DNA of 40,817 nucleotides. It comes from Methylocystis sp. GTDB lineage: Bacteria; Pseudomonadota; Alphaproteobacteria; Rhizobiales; Beijerinckiaceae. The first letter of the stretch is position 1. Each line of letters begins with the position of its first letter. Below, piece by piece: positions 19,150-29,621 of this stretch. The position numbers were made by a program, and so were the translations under genes. The stretch is from the NCBI GenBank assembly GCA_016177005.1, contig JACOWC010000002.1, positions 1 to 40,817 on the forward strand, written 5' to 3'. Below the pieces are notes generated by a model. It ran no database searches, had not been told where the DNA came from, and saw nothing but the letters and a program-made list of their open reading frames with translations.

Positions 19150-21228
19150 ATGCAGATTCAAATCCCGGCGACCGCCTTGCGCGGCGCGTTTCTGCTGTCT
19201 CTATGTCATTGCGCTTTTCCCGCTCACGCCCAGCAGTCCCTGCCTGTCATCGAGGTCGGCCCGTTGAGCCCGGCGCAACCGGGTTCGCCCGCCGCCGATG
19301 TCGAGGACCAAACCGTCGTCACGCCGACGCGCGTCGAGCAGCCCGTGTCGAGCAGCGGCGCTTCAGTGAGCGTCATCCACGCGCATGACATTCAAAAGCG
19401 CGGATCGCTCGCCTTCAACGACGTGCTCCGCGGCGTTCCGGGACTGGATGTCTTTTCGACCGGCGGGCCGGGAACGCAAACCTCGGTCTTTCTGCGCGGC
19501 TCGACGCCCGGCCAGACTTTGGTGCTGATCGACGGCATTCGCATCGGCGATCCGGCCAGCACGGACGGTTCGTTCGATTTCGGCCGGCTCATTCCCACCG
19601 ACATCGAGCGCATCGAAGTGCTGCGCGGCCCGCAATCGGCGCTTTACGGCTCCGACGCGATGGGCGGCGTGATCAATATCATCACGCGCCGCGGCAAGGG
19701 CGCGCCGCAGGGCTGGGCGATGACCGAAGGCGGCTCCTATGGAACCTCGTCGTCGCATGCCTCGATCTCCGGCGCCGACGCGCATGGCGCCTATGCGCTG
19801 TCGATCTCGGGTCTCCATGCCGGCGGTTTTCCGCGCTACGGCTATCGTCAGCAGCGCCCCATCGTCATCGGCGATCAAACGACGCCGCTGCCGCCGCTGC
19901 CCGCCGACGATCCGACCAACAATGTCGGCGTCACCGGGCGCATCGGATACGACTTCACTGAAGATGCGCGGATCGAAGCGGGGCTCGCCGGTTACGACAG
20001 CGCCATCCGCTACGACAATCCATGCGCTTTCAATTCGTGGAGCGTTTTCGATCCGTTCAATCATCAGCACGCGACATTCATGCAGGGCTATGCGCGGCTC
20101 GGCGCCGACATGTTCGACAAAAGGCTCCGCAACAGGCTGACGCTCTACGCCAATCGGGGAAACCGCGACGTGTGGGCGACCGACGCCTGTTTCGACATGC
20201 TGACCTTCCTGTCGCAGAACTGCCGCTTCGGCTTTCTCGGCGGACGGCGGGGCCTCGAATATCAAAGCGATGTCGCGCTCGGCGTCCTGGGTCTCGCGAC
20301 GCTCGGCGCGCGCGTCGAAACCGAGACGGCGCAAAGCTCGCGCGAAGCCTGGATCGTCGACAGCTTCGCGCCGAATTTCGCCGAGCAGACGACATGGTCC
20401 GGCTATGCGCAGCATCAGTTCACCTTCTTCGACCGGCTCGACATTTCCTATGGCGGGCGCGTCGACGCCGTGAGCCACAACCGCACTTTCCTCACCTGGC
20501 GCACGATGGCGAATTTCCGCATCGACGAAATCGGCATGCGGCTGCGCAGCTCCGCCGCGACCGGCGCCAAAACCGCGTCGCTCTACCAGCGATTCAGCCA
20601 ATATGGCGATCCGACGCTCGCGCCGGAGCGCGTGCTCGGCTTCGACGCCGGTATCGATCAGAGCCTGTTCGGCGGGCTTGCGACGGCTTCGGTCTCCGTC
20701 TTCGCCAATCGCTACACGAATCTCGTGCAATTCGGGAAGGCCGAGAGCTGCACGGCGACGCAGATCTTCGGCTGCTATTTCAATGTCGGGCGGGCCGATA
20801 CGCGCGGCGTCGAATTCTCCGGCGAAGCGGGCCTCGTCCCCGGCGCGCTGCTGTTGCGGGGGAGCTACACTTTCCTCTCTGCGCGCAATCTCGATTTTGA
20901 TTCCGACAGCATCTACGCCGGCAGGACGCTTCTGCGCCGCCCGCGCCACAAGGGAATGTGGTCGCTCATTTACACGGGCTTGCCGGGTCTCGAACTCGAA
21001 GCGCGCGCGAATGTCGTCGGCCCCGCGCATGATGTGGATTTCATCTTCAACCGTCGCGTGATGCTCGCGCCCTATGTGCGGCTCGATCTCTTCGCCAATT
21101 ACAGGCTCACCGATTCGCTGACGCTTCACGGGCGCATCGAGAATCTCAACAATGCGCTCTACGAAGAGGTCTACAATTATTCGACGACGGCGCGCGCCTT
21201 CTATGGCGGCGTGAAATACGCCTGGTGA
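19150..21228 (+). CDS. btuB: TonB-dependent cobalamin receptor BtuB
   Basis: Signal peptide; TVVTPTRVEQPVSSSGASVSVI TonB/plug region, GQTLVLIDGIRIGDPAS, IERIEVLRGPQSALYGSDAMGGVINIITRRG, C-terminal VYNYSTTARAFYGGVKYAW; downstream of a B12 riboswitch. Confidence 0.95.
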   Translation: MQIQIPATALRGAFLLSLCHCAFPAHAQQSLPVIEVGPLSPAQPGSPAADVEDQTVVTPTRVEQPVSSSGASVSVIHAHDIQKRGSLAFNDVLRGVPGLDVFSTGGPGTQTSVFLRGSTPGQTLVLIDGIRIGDPASTDGSFDFGRLIPTDIERIEVLRGPQSALYGSDAMGGVINIITRRGKGAPQGWAMTEGGSYGTSSSHASISGADAHGAYALSISGLHAGGFPRYGYRQQRPIVIGDQTTPLPPLPADDPTNNVGVTGRIGYDFTEDARIEAGLAGYDSAIRYDNPCAFNSWSVFDPFNHQHATFMQGYARLGADMFDKRLRNRLTLYANRGNRDVWATDACFDMLTFLSQNCRFGFLGGRRGLEYQSDVALGVLGLATLGARVETETAQSSREAWIVDSFAPNFAEQTTWSGYAQHQFTFFDRLDISYGGRVDAVSHNRTFLTWRTMANFRIDEIGMRLRSSAATGAKTASLYQRFSQYGDPTLAPERVLGFDAGIDQSLFGGLATASVSVFANRYTNLVQFGKAESCTATQIFGCYFNVGRADTRGVEFSGEAGLVPGALLLRGSYTFLSARNLDFDSDSIYAGRTLLRRPRHKGMWSLIYTGLPGLELEARANVVGPAHDVDFIFNRRVMLAPYVRLDLFANYRLTDSLTLHGRIENLNNALYEEVYNYSTTARAFYGGVKYAW

Positions 21229-21663
21229 TGAGGGAGACCGACATGCAAACGAACCCGGACGTAACGCCAAGCATGACGCCACAGCGGATCATCGAGCCCG
21301 ACGGCGCGGCGCTCGATGTCTTCTCTCTGCCGACGGATACGCCAAGTCTCGAAGAACTCATTCGCGATCTCTTCGAGAATCACTGGCGCGAGATCGTCTT
21401 CGGGCCGATCATTCAGGGCGCGGCGTGGGAAATCCACGCCGACCGCGCGCCGACGCGCATCAGGCTGCTCGACGGCTATCTCACCGTCGCCTTCGGCGTC
21501 CGTGCTGCTGCCCAATCCCTTCCTCGATCCGGCGACGGACAAGGTTCTCAAGAACCCGGATTGGTCGCGCCTCGCGCTCTGGGACAAGCTGCGGGCGCGC
21601 TGGTTCGGCCTTCGCGAACCTGATCCGATCGATCGCGCGGCGAGCCGCTTCGAACACGCCTGA
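21228..21663 (+). pseudogene. btuB-coupled conserved gene with apparent internal deletion and frameshift (DUF7676-like by recollection)
   Basis: Frame A: LIRDLFENHWREIVFGPIIQGAAWEIHADRAPTRIRLLDGYLTVAFG, then protein-like sequence resumes in frame B: SVLLPNPFLDPATDKVLKNPDWSRLALWDKLRARWFGLREPDPIDRAASRFEHA*. The ATG overlaps the btuB stop (TGATG). Confidence 0.65.
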
Positions 21664-21740
21664 GGCTTTCCAAAGTTTTCTCGCCCGCGCCGCGGGACGA
21701 AAGCCGGCTGAGGCCGGCGCTCAACCGAAAGGAGTCTGTT

Positions 21741-22295
21741 ATGACAATCATGCTTTCCCAAGTTTCGCCCGATCGCCTCTTCGCGCTTTGGGCGGCGACG
21801 CTCATAAGCGCGAGCCTTCTGTCGAGCTTCACGTTCGCCTGCGCGCTTCCGCTCGCGGGCTTCGCCGCCGTTGCGGCGCTCACCGCCGCCCGTCGCGAAG
21901 CTCTGCTGCTGACGGGCGCGATCTGGTTCGCCAATCAGGCGGTCGGCTTTCTCTTCCTGCATTATCCGACCGACGCAATGACGCTGTTTTGGGGCGGCGC
22001 TCTCGGCGTCATCGCTCTGCTGTCATGTGAAAGCGCCGGCCTGCTCGCGCGCCGCTTTCCCGGCCTCAGTGGCGGGCTCGCCGCTTTTCTCGCTTCCTTC
22101 GTCGTCTATGAGAGCCTGGTTCTGCTCATCACCGCCGCGATCGGCCCCGGCGTCGACCATTTCACCGCGCCGGTCGTCTCAAGAATCTTTTTCATCAATC
22201 TCGGCGCGTTTGTGGGGCTGTTGATGTTGAAGGCCGCAGGCGCCGCAGCGGCGAATCGCAATATCACGAAGACTTTCGCCTCGCGTCCGACCTAA
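21741..22295 (+). CDS. Small polytopic membrane protein in the btuB gene cluster
   Basis: 184 aa, several hydrophobic segments (LFALWAATLISASLLSSFTFACALPLAGFAAVAALTAA, LTGAIWFANQAVGFLFL, ...); SD aaaggag upstream of the ATG. Confidence 0.8.
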   Translation: MTIMLSQVSPDRLFALWAATLISASLLSSFTFACALPLAGFAAVAALTAARREALLLTGAIWFANQAVGFLFLHYPTDAMTLFWGGALGVIALLSCESAGLLARRFPGLSGGLAAFLASFVVYESLVLLITAAIGPGVDHFTAPVVSRIFFINLGAFVGLLMLKAAGAAAANRNITKTFASRPT

Positions 22296-22435
22296 CCGCG
22301 CAGGAGCCGTCGACGAAGGGCAAGTCATGACCCAGAGCAGACCTACGAGTTGGACGGTGTTTTTAGCTGCGCCCTGTGGTTCAGTCACACAAGGGTGACG
22401 ATCGCACGCGTCGCGCCTCATATCGTAACGAAACA

Positions 22436-22464
22436 CTGCGGCCGATTGCTTATCTCGGCCGCAG
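22436..22464 (-). terminator. Possible intrinsic terminator for the minus-strand gene 22480-22869
   Basis: CTGCGGCCG-attgcttatct-CGGCCGCAG perfect 9-bp stem; on the minus strand it is followed by tgtttcgtt (only moderately T-rich). Confidence 0.5.
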
Positions 22465-22479
22465 CTTCTTTGCTACGCT

Positions 22480-22869
22480 CTATTCAACTATCCCCCGCGC
22501 ACGGCCGCACGACACTTTGCAGGAACAACCAGTCCCGAGCCATCCGGGCTCGTTGAGCAAGCAGGTCTTCACGGGGGTCACACAATAATACCCCTCATTC
22601 GGGACAGGCGCGGAATAGGCTGCACCGTAATAGCCGTCGTTCCCAGAGCCGTAATCGCCGCACCCCGATGGATAGGGAGCGCCGTAATAGCCGTAGCTAT
22701 GCGGGTAGCTTGTTGCCGCGTCGAGCGCCATGTCGTCGTAGCCCCATTGGTGGCGCCCCCAACCGCCGTCACAGCGGCCCCATGCGGAAACTGAGGTCGA
22801 AATTGATAGCATAGTGATCGCCATCGTGGCGGCGAGCGCCGCAGTAATTATCTTGCGTGAGTTCCTCAT
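22480..22869 (-). CDS. Small exported Gly/Tyr-rich protein with Cys-containing C-terminal motif
   Basis: ATG at 22869: MRNSRKIITAALAATMAITMLSISTSVSA signal peptide; YGYYGAPYPSGCGDYGSGNDGYYGAAYSAPVPNEGYYCVTPVKTCLLNEPGWLGTGCSCKVSCGRARGIVE. Confidence 0.75.
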   Translation of the reverse strand: MRNSRKIITAALAATMAITMLSISTSVSAWGRCDGGWGRHQWGYDDMALDAATSYPHSYGYYGAPYPSGCGDYGSGNDGYYGAAYSAPVPNEGYYCVTPVKTCLLNEPGWLGTGCSCKVSCGRARGIVE

Positions 22870-23104
22870 TGGCAGAACTCCCTCAGCGAGGCTCAGCCAG
22901 GCCCTTGTTGGACAAAACCCCAACGCCCACCCCTGTAACGCGAGCCCCGCTTTGCTTGTTCCCGCCCATGAGGGCGCGGAACGCGACGGCGGGAGGCGAG
23001 TTGGATGACAACGCTTGCGACAACCTCATTCAATAATTGGCGTGAAGCCCCAAACCGCAAGAAATGTCCACTCTTGGCGCCAATCCGCCGCCGCCCAAAA
23101 AACC

Positions 23105-23629
23105 TCACCCGCCGAGCATCCGGTCCGCGTGGCCGCTGTGCTGATCCGCGAGCCGCGCCAATGCGAACAACAGATCGCTGAGCCGATTGAGATAGGCGAG
23201 AGCGCTCTCTGGCGCCGGCGGCTCTTCGAGCGCGGCGATGCTGCGCTCAGCGCGTCGCGCCACGGCGCGCGCCATGTGGAGGCGCGCGCTCGCCTCCGCC
23301 TCGCCCGGATAGATGAAATCGCGCAAGGGGGGCAGCGCGTCGCTGGCGCGGTCGATCTCGGCTTCGAGCGCCGCAATCTCAGACTCGTCCAAAACGATAT
23401 CAATCTGCCGCGCTTCCGCGCTGACGATGGCGCTGATTTTATAAAGCGCCTTTTGTGCGCCGCACAAAAGGTCGCTCGCTTCGGGAAAAGCGACGCGCGC
23501 CAGCCCGAGGCTCGCCGACAATTCGTCGAGATCGCCGACCGCCGCGACGCGCGGATCGAACTTCGCCGCCCGCCGGCCCGAAAAGAGGCTGGTCTGGCCC
23601 CGGTCGCCTTTTTTCGTATAGAGCTTCAT
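23105..23629 (-). CDS. PduO-type cob(I)alamin adenosyltransferase
   Basis: [45 protein letters not shown]...[25 protein letters not shown]...[20 protein letters not shown] at 23629. Confidence 0.92.
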   Translation of the reverse strand: MKLYTKKGDRGQTSLFSGRRAAKFDPRVAAVGDLDELSASLGLARVAFPEASDLLCGAQKALYKISAIVSAEARQIDIVLDESEIAALEAEIDRASDALPPLRDFIYPGEAEASARLHMARAVARRAERSIAALEEPPAPESALAYLNRLSDLLFALARLADQHSGHADRMLGG

Positions 23630-23967
23630 CGCCATCCTATGCGCTTCCAACGCCTCGTTACCGCACGCCGGACAGGCGGTCATCCATAAAACGCATCGCT
23701 CGAAAAAGCCTCGGTAAAGATGGAAAGGCAAGCGGCGCTGCGATACGCCCACAACACGCCCAAAACACGCCCATGCCCTCGCGTGGCGCCATCAGTCCGT
23801 TTCGCTGTGGCCCGGAATTGCGAGGAAAAGAGCCGCGGGCGCGTCATTCGGCCACTCGCTTTCCGGCCACGGATCGGCTATGTAAGAAACCGTCCAAACT
23901 AGACGGCGGGCAGGACGGGGGCCATGTCGTCGGACTTCGGGGCAAGAAAAAATCAAAGGGTTGGAGC

Positions 23968-25254
23968 ATGGTCTATCGGCGTTATTTCGAGGCCGCCGTC
24001 TCCCGTCTCAAGGACGAGCGCCGCTACCGCGTCTTTGCGCATCTGGAGCGCGACGTCGAAGCTTTTCCGCTGGCGAACTGGCACCGCGACGACGGCTCGG
24101 TGGAGCCCGTCACCATCTGGTGCTCCAACGACTATCTCGGCATGGGTCAGCACCCCGAGGTGATCGCCGCGATGGTCGACACGGCGGCGCGAGTCGGCGC
24201 CGGCTCGGGCGGCACGCGCAATATTTCCGGCACCAGCCACGCCATCGTCGAGCTTGAGCGTGAACTTGCCGATCTTCACGGCAAGGAGGCGGCGCTCGTC
24301 TTCACCTCCGGCTGGATTTCCAATCTCGCGGCGATCTCGACCATCGCCGATCTCTTGCCCAATTGCGTCATTCTCTCCGACGCCTCGAATCACAATTCGA
24401 TGATCGAAGGCGTGAAGCGCTCCCGCGCCGAAAAGAAAATCTTCCGCCACAATGATCTCGCCCATCTCGAAGAGCTGCTGATCGAAGCGGGCGAGCGGCC
24501 CAAGCTCGTCGTCTTCGAAAGCCTTTATTCGATGAACGGCAATATCGCGCCGGTCGCCGACATCGTCGCGCTCGCCGAGCGCTACGGCGCGATGACCTAT
24601 GTCGACGAGGTGCATGCGGTCGGCATGTATGGCGCGCGCGGCGGCGGCGTCTGCGAACGCGAAGGCGTGATGGCGCGGGTCAATGTGATCGAGGGCACGC
24701 TCGCCAAGGGCTTCGGCACGATGGGCGGCTATGTCGCGGGCGACGCGGCGGTGATCGACGCGATCCGGTCCTATGCCGCCTCCTTCATTTTCACGACGGC
24801 GCTGCCGCCGGCCGTCGCCGCCGCCGCCTGCGCCGCCGTGCGTCTGCTCAAGCGCCGGCCGGATTTGCGGGCGGCGCATCAGCGCGCCGCGCATATCACC
24901 AAGCACGCGCTCGCCGCCGCCGGCCTGCCCTTGCTTGATAACGGCTCGCATATCGTGCCGGTAATGGTGCGCGACGCCGAACTCTGCAAGGCGGCGAGCG
25001 ACCTGCTGCTTCAGCGCCACTCGATCTATATTCAGCCGATCAACTATCCGACTGTCGCCAAGGGAAGCGAGCGGCTGCGCGTCACGCCGACGCCGCGCCA
25101 CACGCAAGAGCATATCGCGGGCCTCGTCGAAGCTCTCGTCGACGTCTGGCAGACTCTCGGCATTCCTTTCGTCGAGCCGCCGTCGCATCTCCATGTCGCG
25201 GAGAAGAGCGACGAGAAGTGCAGCTATCCCGAGATCAAGCTCGCGGCGCAGTAG
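23968..25254 (+). CDS. hemA: 5-aminolevulinate synthase
   Basis: [17 protein letters not shown]...[41 protein letters not shown]...[23 protein letters not shown]...[20 protein letters not shown] at 23968. Confidence 0.95.
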   Translation: MVYRRYFEAAVSRLKDERRYRVFAHLERDVEAFPLANWHRDDGSVEPVTIWCSNDYLGMGQHPEVIAAMVDTAARVGAGSGGTRNISGTSHAIVELERELADLHGKEAALVFTSGWISNLAAISTIADLLPNCVILSDASNHNSMIEGVKRSRAEKKIFRHNDLAHLEELLIEAGERPKLVVFESLYSMNGNIAPVADIVALAERYGAMTYVDEVHAVGMYGARGGGVCEREGVMARVNVIEGTLAKGFGTMGGYVAGDAAVIDAIRSYAASFIFTTALPPAVAAAACAAVRLLKRRPDLRAAHQRAAHITKHALAAAGLPLLDNGSHIVPVMVRDAELCKAASDLLLQRHSIYIQPINYPTVAKGSERLRVTPTPRHTQEHIAGLVEALVDVWQTLGIPFVEPPSHLHVAEKSDEKCSYPEIKLAAQ

Positions 25255-25287
25255 GCGGGCGCGGCGGCGACAACAAATCCTTTCGGT

Positions 25288-25701
25288 TCAGGATTTTTCC
25301 GTCGCCATAAGGTTTGCGTCTCTGGCAAGCCGCCATCGTCCGTCGGCTTCCTTACGCAGAATCGTCAGCGTATATCCGCTCCGACGCGCCGGCGCGCCGA
25401 CGTCTGACGGCGTCACCGTCATCTCGACGTAATTGCGCAGATAGGCCCAGTCGCCAAAAACCTTGAGTTCCTGGATTTCGCTGCGTCCTTCGAGCGAAAC
25501 GCTCTTCATGCCTTCCGACACGGCTGCGAAGGCCGCCTTTCCAAACGGCGTTCCGCCCGGCGTCATAAAAACCACGTCGTCAGTCATCAGATCGAGCACC
25601 GCCGGGAGGTCGCCAGCCTTGCTGCTGACCATCCATGCGTCGACCAACTCGCGAATGGCTCTTTCATCATCGGTCATCTGCAAGGGCTCCGCGTGATTCA
25701 T
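25288..25701 (-). CDS. SnoaL/NTF2-like protein (SgcJ/EcaC type)
   Basis: DDERAIRELVDAWMVSSKAGDLPAVLDLMTDDVVFMTPGGTPFGKAAFA...DGRWRLARDANLM. Confidence 0.82.
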   Translation of the reverse strand: MNHAEPLQMTDDERAIRELVDAWMVSSKAGDLPAVLDLMTDDVVFMTPGGTPFGKAAFAAVSEGMKSVSLEGRSEIQELKVFGDWAYLRNYVEMTVTPSDVGAPARRSGYTLTILRKEADGRWRLARDANLMATEKS

Positions 25702-25702
25702 C

Positions 25703-27007
25703 TCACGTCCTCCCCACGCTCACATAGGTGAAGCCGCGCTTTCTCACATCGGCGGGGCGATAGACGTTGCGCAGATCGACGATGATCGGCTGCTTCAAGA
25801 GGCTCTTCACCCGGTCGAGATCGAGCGCGCGGAAGGCGTCCCATTCGGTGACGATGGCGAGCGCGTCGGCGTCCTCCAGCGCCGAATAGGCGTTGTCGTG
25901 GAAGGTGACTTCCGGCATCAACGGACGCGCCTGCGCCATGCTTTCGGGATCATAGGCGTGCACCTTGGCGCCGTCGCCGGCGAGAGAGGCGACGATGGCG
26001 AGCGAGGGCGCGTCGCGCATGTCGTCGGTGTTGGGCTTGAAGGCCAATCCCAAGAGCGCGATCTTCTTGCCGCGCACCGAACCGCCGAGCGCATGGATGA
26101 CCTTGCGCGCCATCGCCCGTTTGCGGGCGTCGTTGACCGCGACCACCGTTTCGACGATGCGCAGCGAAGCGCCTTCGTCCTGTCCGGTCTTGATCAGCGC
26201 CAGCGTATCCTTCGGAAAGCAAGAGCCGCCGTAGCCGGGACCGGCGTGCAGGAATTTCCCGCCGATGCGCTTGTCGAGTCCGATGCCGCGCGCGACGTCC
26301 TGCACGTCGGCGCCGACCTTCTCGCACAGATCGGCGATTTCGTTGATGAAGGTGATCTTGGTCGCGAGAAAGGCGTTGGCCGCATATTTCGTGAGTTCCG
26401 ACGTGCGGCGGCCGACGAAGACCAGCGGCGGCGCATTCAAGGACAGCGGCCGATAGATTTCCTCCATCACCTCTTTGGCGCGCGGATCTTCGATGCCGAT
26501 GACGACGCGATCGGGGCGTTTGAAATCCTCGATCGCCGCGCCCTCGCGCAGGAATTCAGGATTCGACACGACCGCAAAATCGGCGTCCGGATTGACCTCC
26601 CGGATGATGCGCTCGACCTCGTCGCCGGTGCCGACGGGAACGGTCGATTTGTTCACCACGACCGTGAATCCTTCCAGCGCGCCGGCGATGGTCTGCGCGG
26701 CGGCGTAGACGAAGGACAAATCCGCATGGCCGTCGCCGCGCCGCGACGGCGTGCCGACCGCGATGAAGACGGCGTCGGCGCCTTTCACTGAGGCGTCGAG
26801 CTCGGTGGTGAAGGAGAGTCGATTTTGTTCGACATTATTGGCGACGAGTTCGTCGAGGCCGGGCTCGTAGATCGGAATCTCGCCCGCCTTGAGACGCTCG
26901 ATCTTGCCGGCGTCAGCGTCGACGCAAATGACGTTATGGCCGAAGTCGGCGAAACAGGCGCCCGAGACGAGACCCACATAGCCCGAGCCAATCATCGTAA
27001 TGTTCAT
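25703..27007 (-). CDS. ugd: UDP-glucose 6-dehydrogenase
   Basis: MNITMIGSGYVGLVSGACFADFGHNVICVDAD...KSTVPVGTGDEVERII...NPEFLREGAAIEDFKRPDRVVIG...GPGYGGSCFPKDTLAL. Confidence 0.95.
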   Translation of the reverse strand: MNITMIGSGYVGLVSGACFADFGHNVICVDADAGKIERLKAGEIPIYEPGLDELVANNVEQNRLSFTTELDASVKGADAVFIAVGTPSRRGDGHADLSFVYAAAQTIAGALEGFTVVVNKSTVPVGTGDEVERIIREVNPDADFAVVSNPEFLREGAAIEDFKRPDRVVIGIEDPRAKEVMEEIYRPLSLNAPPLVFVGRRTSELTKYAANAFLATKITFINEIADLCEKVGADVQDVARGIGLDKRIGGKFLHAGPGYGGSCFPKDTLALIKTGQDEGASLRIVETVVAVNDARKRAMARKVIHALGGSVRGKKIALLGLAFKPNTDDMRDAPSLAIVASLAGDGAKVHAYDPESMAQARPLMPEVTFHDNAYSALEDADALAIVTEWDAFRALDLDRVKSLLKQPIIVDLRNVYRPADVRKRGFTYVSVGRT

Positions 27008-27189
27008 TCATCGCCTCATTATTCGCCGACGCGCGATTCGTCGATCTCAACTACCTGCTCAGGAACGAGGGGCGCCGTCAGGAGAAGGCGCATGGCACAT
27101 CGCCTGAACAGCCTGCTTTCGGCCTGCGGGACCGGAAATCATCGCCCTTCGCCGGAGCGAGCCATTTCGCTCTTGGACGCCATGACGAC

Positions 27190-29481
27190 TCACCCCCCGA
27201 CGCCAAAGGCGGCGAGCGCCGCCATGTTGACGATCTCCGTGTCCGTCGCGCCGAGTTGGACGATTTGAATCGGTTTGTCGAGTCCGACGATCAGCGGACC
27301 GAGCACGGTCGCGCCGCCCAGTTCCTGTAACATTTTTGTCGAAATAGCCGCCGAATGAAACGCCGGCATGACAAGGACGTTCGCCGTATCGCTGAGGCGC
27401 GAAAACGGATAGGCGCTCATCAGCTCCCGATTGAGCGCGATGTCGGCGCCCATCTCCCCCTCATATTCGAAATCGACTCGCCGGCGGTCCAGCACCTTGA
27501 CCGCCTGATGCACGCGCGCCGTGCGTTCGCCCGGCGGGTAGCCGAACGTCGAGAACGCCAGCATGGCGACGCGCGGCTCGATGCCGATGCGACGGGCCAC
27601 GCCCGCCGCCTCGATGGCGATGTCGGCCAGCTCTTCGGCGTCCGGCATTTCAGTGATCGCCGTGTCGGCGACGACGACGACGCGGCCCGCGGCGAGGATG
27701 AGCGAAGCGCCGATGACGCGGTGCCCAGGCTTATGGTCGATGACGCGCCGCACGTCCTCGAGCGCGTGGGAGAAATTGCGCGTTACGCCCGTCACCATGG
27801 CGTCGGCGTCGCCCTGCGCCACCATGGCCGCAGCGAAGTGATTGCGGTCCTGATTGATCAGCCGCTGGCAGTCACGCATGAGAAGTCCCTTGCGCTGCAG
27901 CCGCTCGAACAGGAATTGCGCATAGACTGCGTTGCGAAGAGAGAGCTTGGCGTTGTGGATTTCAATCTCGGGCGGAAGTTCGAGTCCGGCGTTCGCCGCC
28001 GCCTCCTGAACGCGATCCTCTCGACCGACAAGCACGGCGCGTCCAAAGCCCTGGTGGACGAACGCAAGCGCGGCGCGGATCACCTGTTCTTCTTCGCCCT
28101 CGGCGAAGACGACGCGTTTCGGATCGCGTCGCACCCGTTCGTGAATGATTTGCATCAGTCCCGCGATTGGATCGCGTCGCGCCGACAGCTCGGCGCGGTA
28201 GGCCTTCATGTCGACGATCGGCCGTCGCGCGACGCCGGAGTCCATCGCCGCAAGCGCCACCGCAGGCGGGATAACCGAGATCAGGCGCGGATCGAAGGGC
28301 GCCGGAATGAGATAATCGCGCCCAAAACGCGGCCTTGCGCCGCGATAGGCGTTGGCGACTTCGTCCGGCACGTCCTCGCGCGCGAGTTCCGCGAGCGCCT
28401 GCGTGGCGGCGATTTTCATCTCCATGTTGATCGTGCGCGCGCGAACGTCGAGCGCGCCGCGAAAGATGTATGGAAAGCCGAGAACATTGTTGACTTGGTT
28501 TGGATAGTCGGAACGGCCGGTGGCGATGATCACGTCAGCGCGCGCGGCGTGCGCTTCTTCTGGCGTGATCTCCGGATCGGGATTGGCCAGGGCGAAGACG
28601 ATCGGATCGTCCGCCATGCCGAGAAGCATTTTCGGCGTCAGGGCGCCTTTGACGGACAGGCCGTAGAAGATATCCGCGCCTTCCAGAGCCTCGGCTAGCG
28701 TTCGCGCCTTGGTGTCGACGGCGTGCGCGCTCTTCCACTGATTCATGCCTTCCTGACGGCCGCGGTAGACGACGCCCTTGGTGTCGCACAGGATGACGTT
28801 GCGCGGATCGAACCCCAGCGCCTTTGCAAGATCGAGACAGGCGATGCCGGCGGCGCCGGCGCCGTTACAGACGAGCTTTGCATTGCCAATGTCGCGTCCG
28901 GTCAGCAGCAGCGCGTTGATGAGGCCGGCGGATGAGATGATCGCGGTGCCGTGCTGATCGTCATGAAACACCGGAATGTCCATGAGGTCGCGAAGCCGCT
29001 CCTCGATGACGAAACATTCGGGGGCCTTGATGTCTTCGAGATTGATTCCGCCGAACGAGGGGCCAAGATAGCGCACCGCGTTGACGAATGCATCGACGTC
29101 CTTTGCATCGATTTCGAGATCGATCGAATCGATGTCGGCGAACCGCTTGAACAGCGCGGCTTTGCCTTCCATCACCGGTTTCGCCGCCAAAGCGCCGAGA
29201 TCGCCGAGTCCGAGGATTGCGGTGCCGTTGGTGATGACGGCGACCATATTGCCGCGAGTCGTATAGTCGAAGGCCGCGGAAGGATCCTTGGCGATGGCGA
29301 GCACAGGCGCCGCCACGCCCGGCGAATAGGCGAGCGACAGATCGCGCTGAGTCGCCATCGGCTTCGAGGCGACGACAGCGAGCTTTCCCGGCCGGCCGCG
29401 CGAATGGAAGAGCAGCGCCTCCTTGTCCGAAATCGTCGCGCGCTCTCCCTCCGCCCCAGTCTCCGCCCTGTAGTCGGCCAT
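27190..29481 (-). CDS. maeB: NADP-dependent malic enzyme with C-terminal phosphotransacetylase-like domain
   Basis: ATG at 29481: [36 protein letters not shown]...[13 protein letters not shown]...[20 protein letters not shown]..., C-terminal PTA-like region [20 protein letters not shown]. Confidence 0.93.
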   Translation of the reverse strand: MADYRAETGAEGERATISDKEALLFHSRGRPGKLAVVASKPMATQRDLSLAYSPGVAAPVLAIAKDPSAAFDYTTRGNMVAVITNGTAILGLGDLGALAAKPVMEGKAALFKRFADIDSIDLEIDAKDVDAFVNAVRYLGPSFGGINLEDIKAPECFVIEERLRDLMDIPVFHDDQHGTAIISSAGLINALLLTGRDIGNAKLVCNGAGAAGIACLDLAKALGFDPRNVILCDTKGVVYRGRQEGMNQWKSAHAVDTKARTLAEALEGADIFYGLSVKGALTPKMLLGMADDPIVFALANPDPEITPEEAHAARADVIIATGRSDYPNQVNNVLGFPYIFRGALDVRARTINMEMKIAATQALAELAREDVPDEVANAYRGARPRFGRDYLIPAPFDPRLISVIPPAVALAAMDSGVARRPIVDMKAYRAELSARRDPIAGLMQIIHERVRRDPKRVVFAEGEEEQVIRAALAFVHQGFGRAVLVGREDRVQEAAANAGLELPPEIEIHNAKLSLRNAVYAQFLFERLQRKGLLMRDCQRLINQDRNHFAAAMVAQGDADAMVTGVTRNFSHALEDVRRVIDHKPGHRVIGASLILAAGRVVVVADTAITEMPDAEELADIAIEAAGVARRIGIEPRVAMLAFSTFGYPPGERTARVHQAVKVLDRRRVDFEYEGEMGADIALNRELMSAYPFSRLSDTANVLVMPAFHSAAISTKMLQELGGATVLGPLIVGLDKPIQIVQLGATDTEIVNMAALAAFGVGG

Positions 29482-29570
29482 CTCCGCCCCGTTTGTTGTT
29501 GCAACGCAGCGCAGCGACCATAACCGGAGCATGGTCGCGTCCACAAGCGCTTTGCCCGTTAGCGACGGCA

Positions 29571-29621
29571 GCGCCAAAGAGACGACGGCGCCAGAGAGAC
29601 GATAGCGCCAGAGAGATGATA
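29571..29621. repeat. Three tandem 17-bp imperfect direct repeats between divergent maeB and mutS
   Basis: gcgccaaagagacgacg (29571-29587), gcgccagagagacgata (29588-29604), gcgccagagagatgata (29605-29621). Confidence 0.85.

Noticed and set aside
18640-19161. Minus-strand ORFs (18640-18951, 18952-19161) and the long 865-aa reading of the exported protein across the riboswitch region
   Set aside because: The region is explained by a promoter and cobalamin riboswitch on the plus strand; the signal peptide at 18557 marks the true start.
23455-25254. 599-aa upstream-extended HemA
   Set aside because: Sequence before ATG 23968 is not ALAS-like and overlaps the divergent ATR gene; the standard start [11 protein letters not shown] is used.
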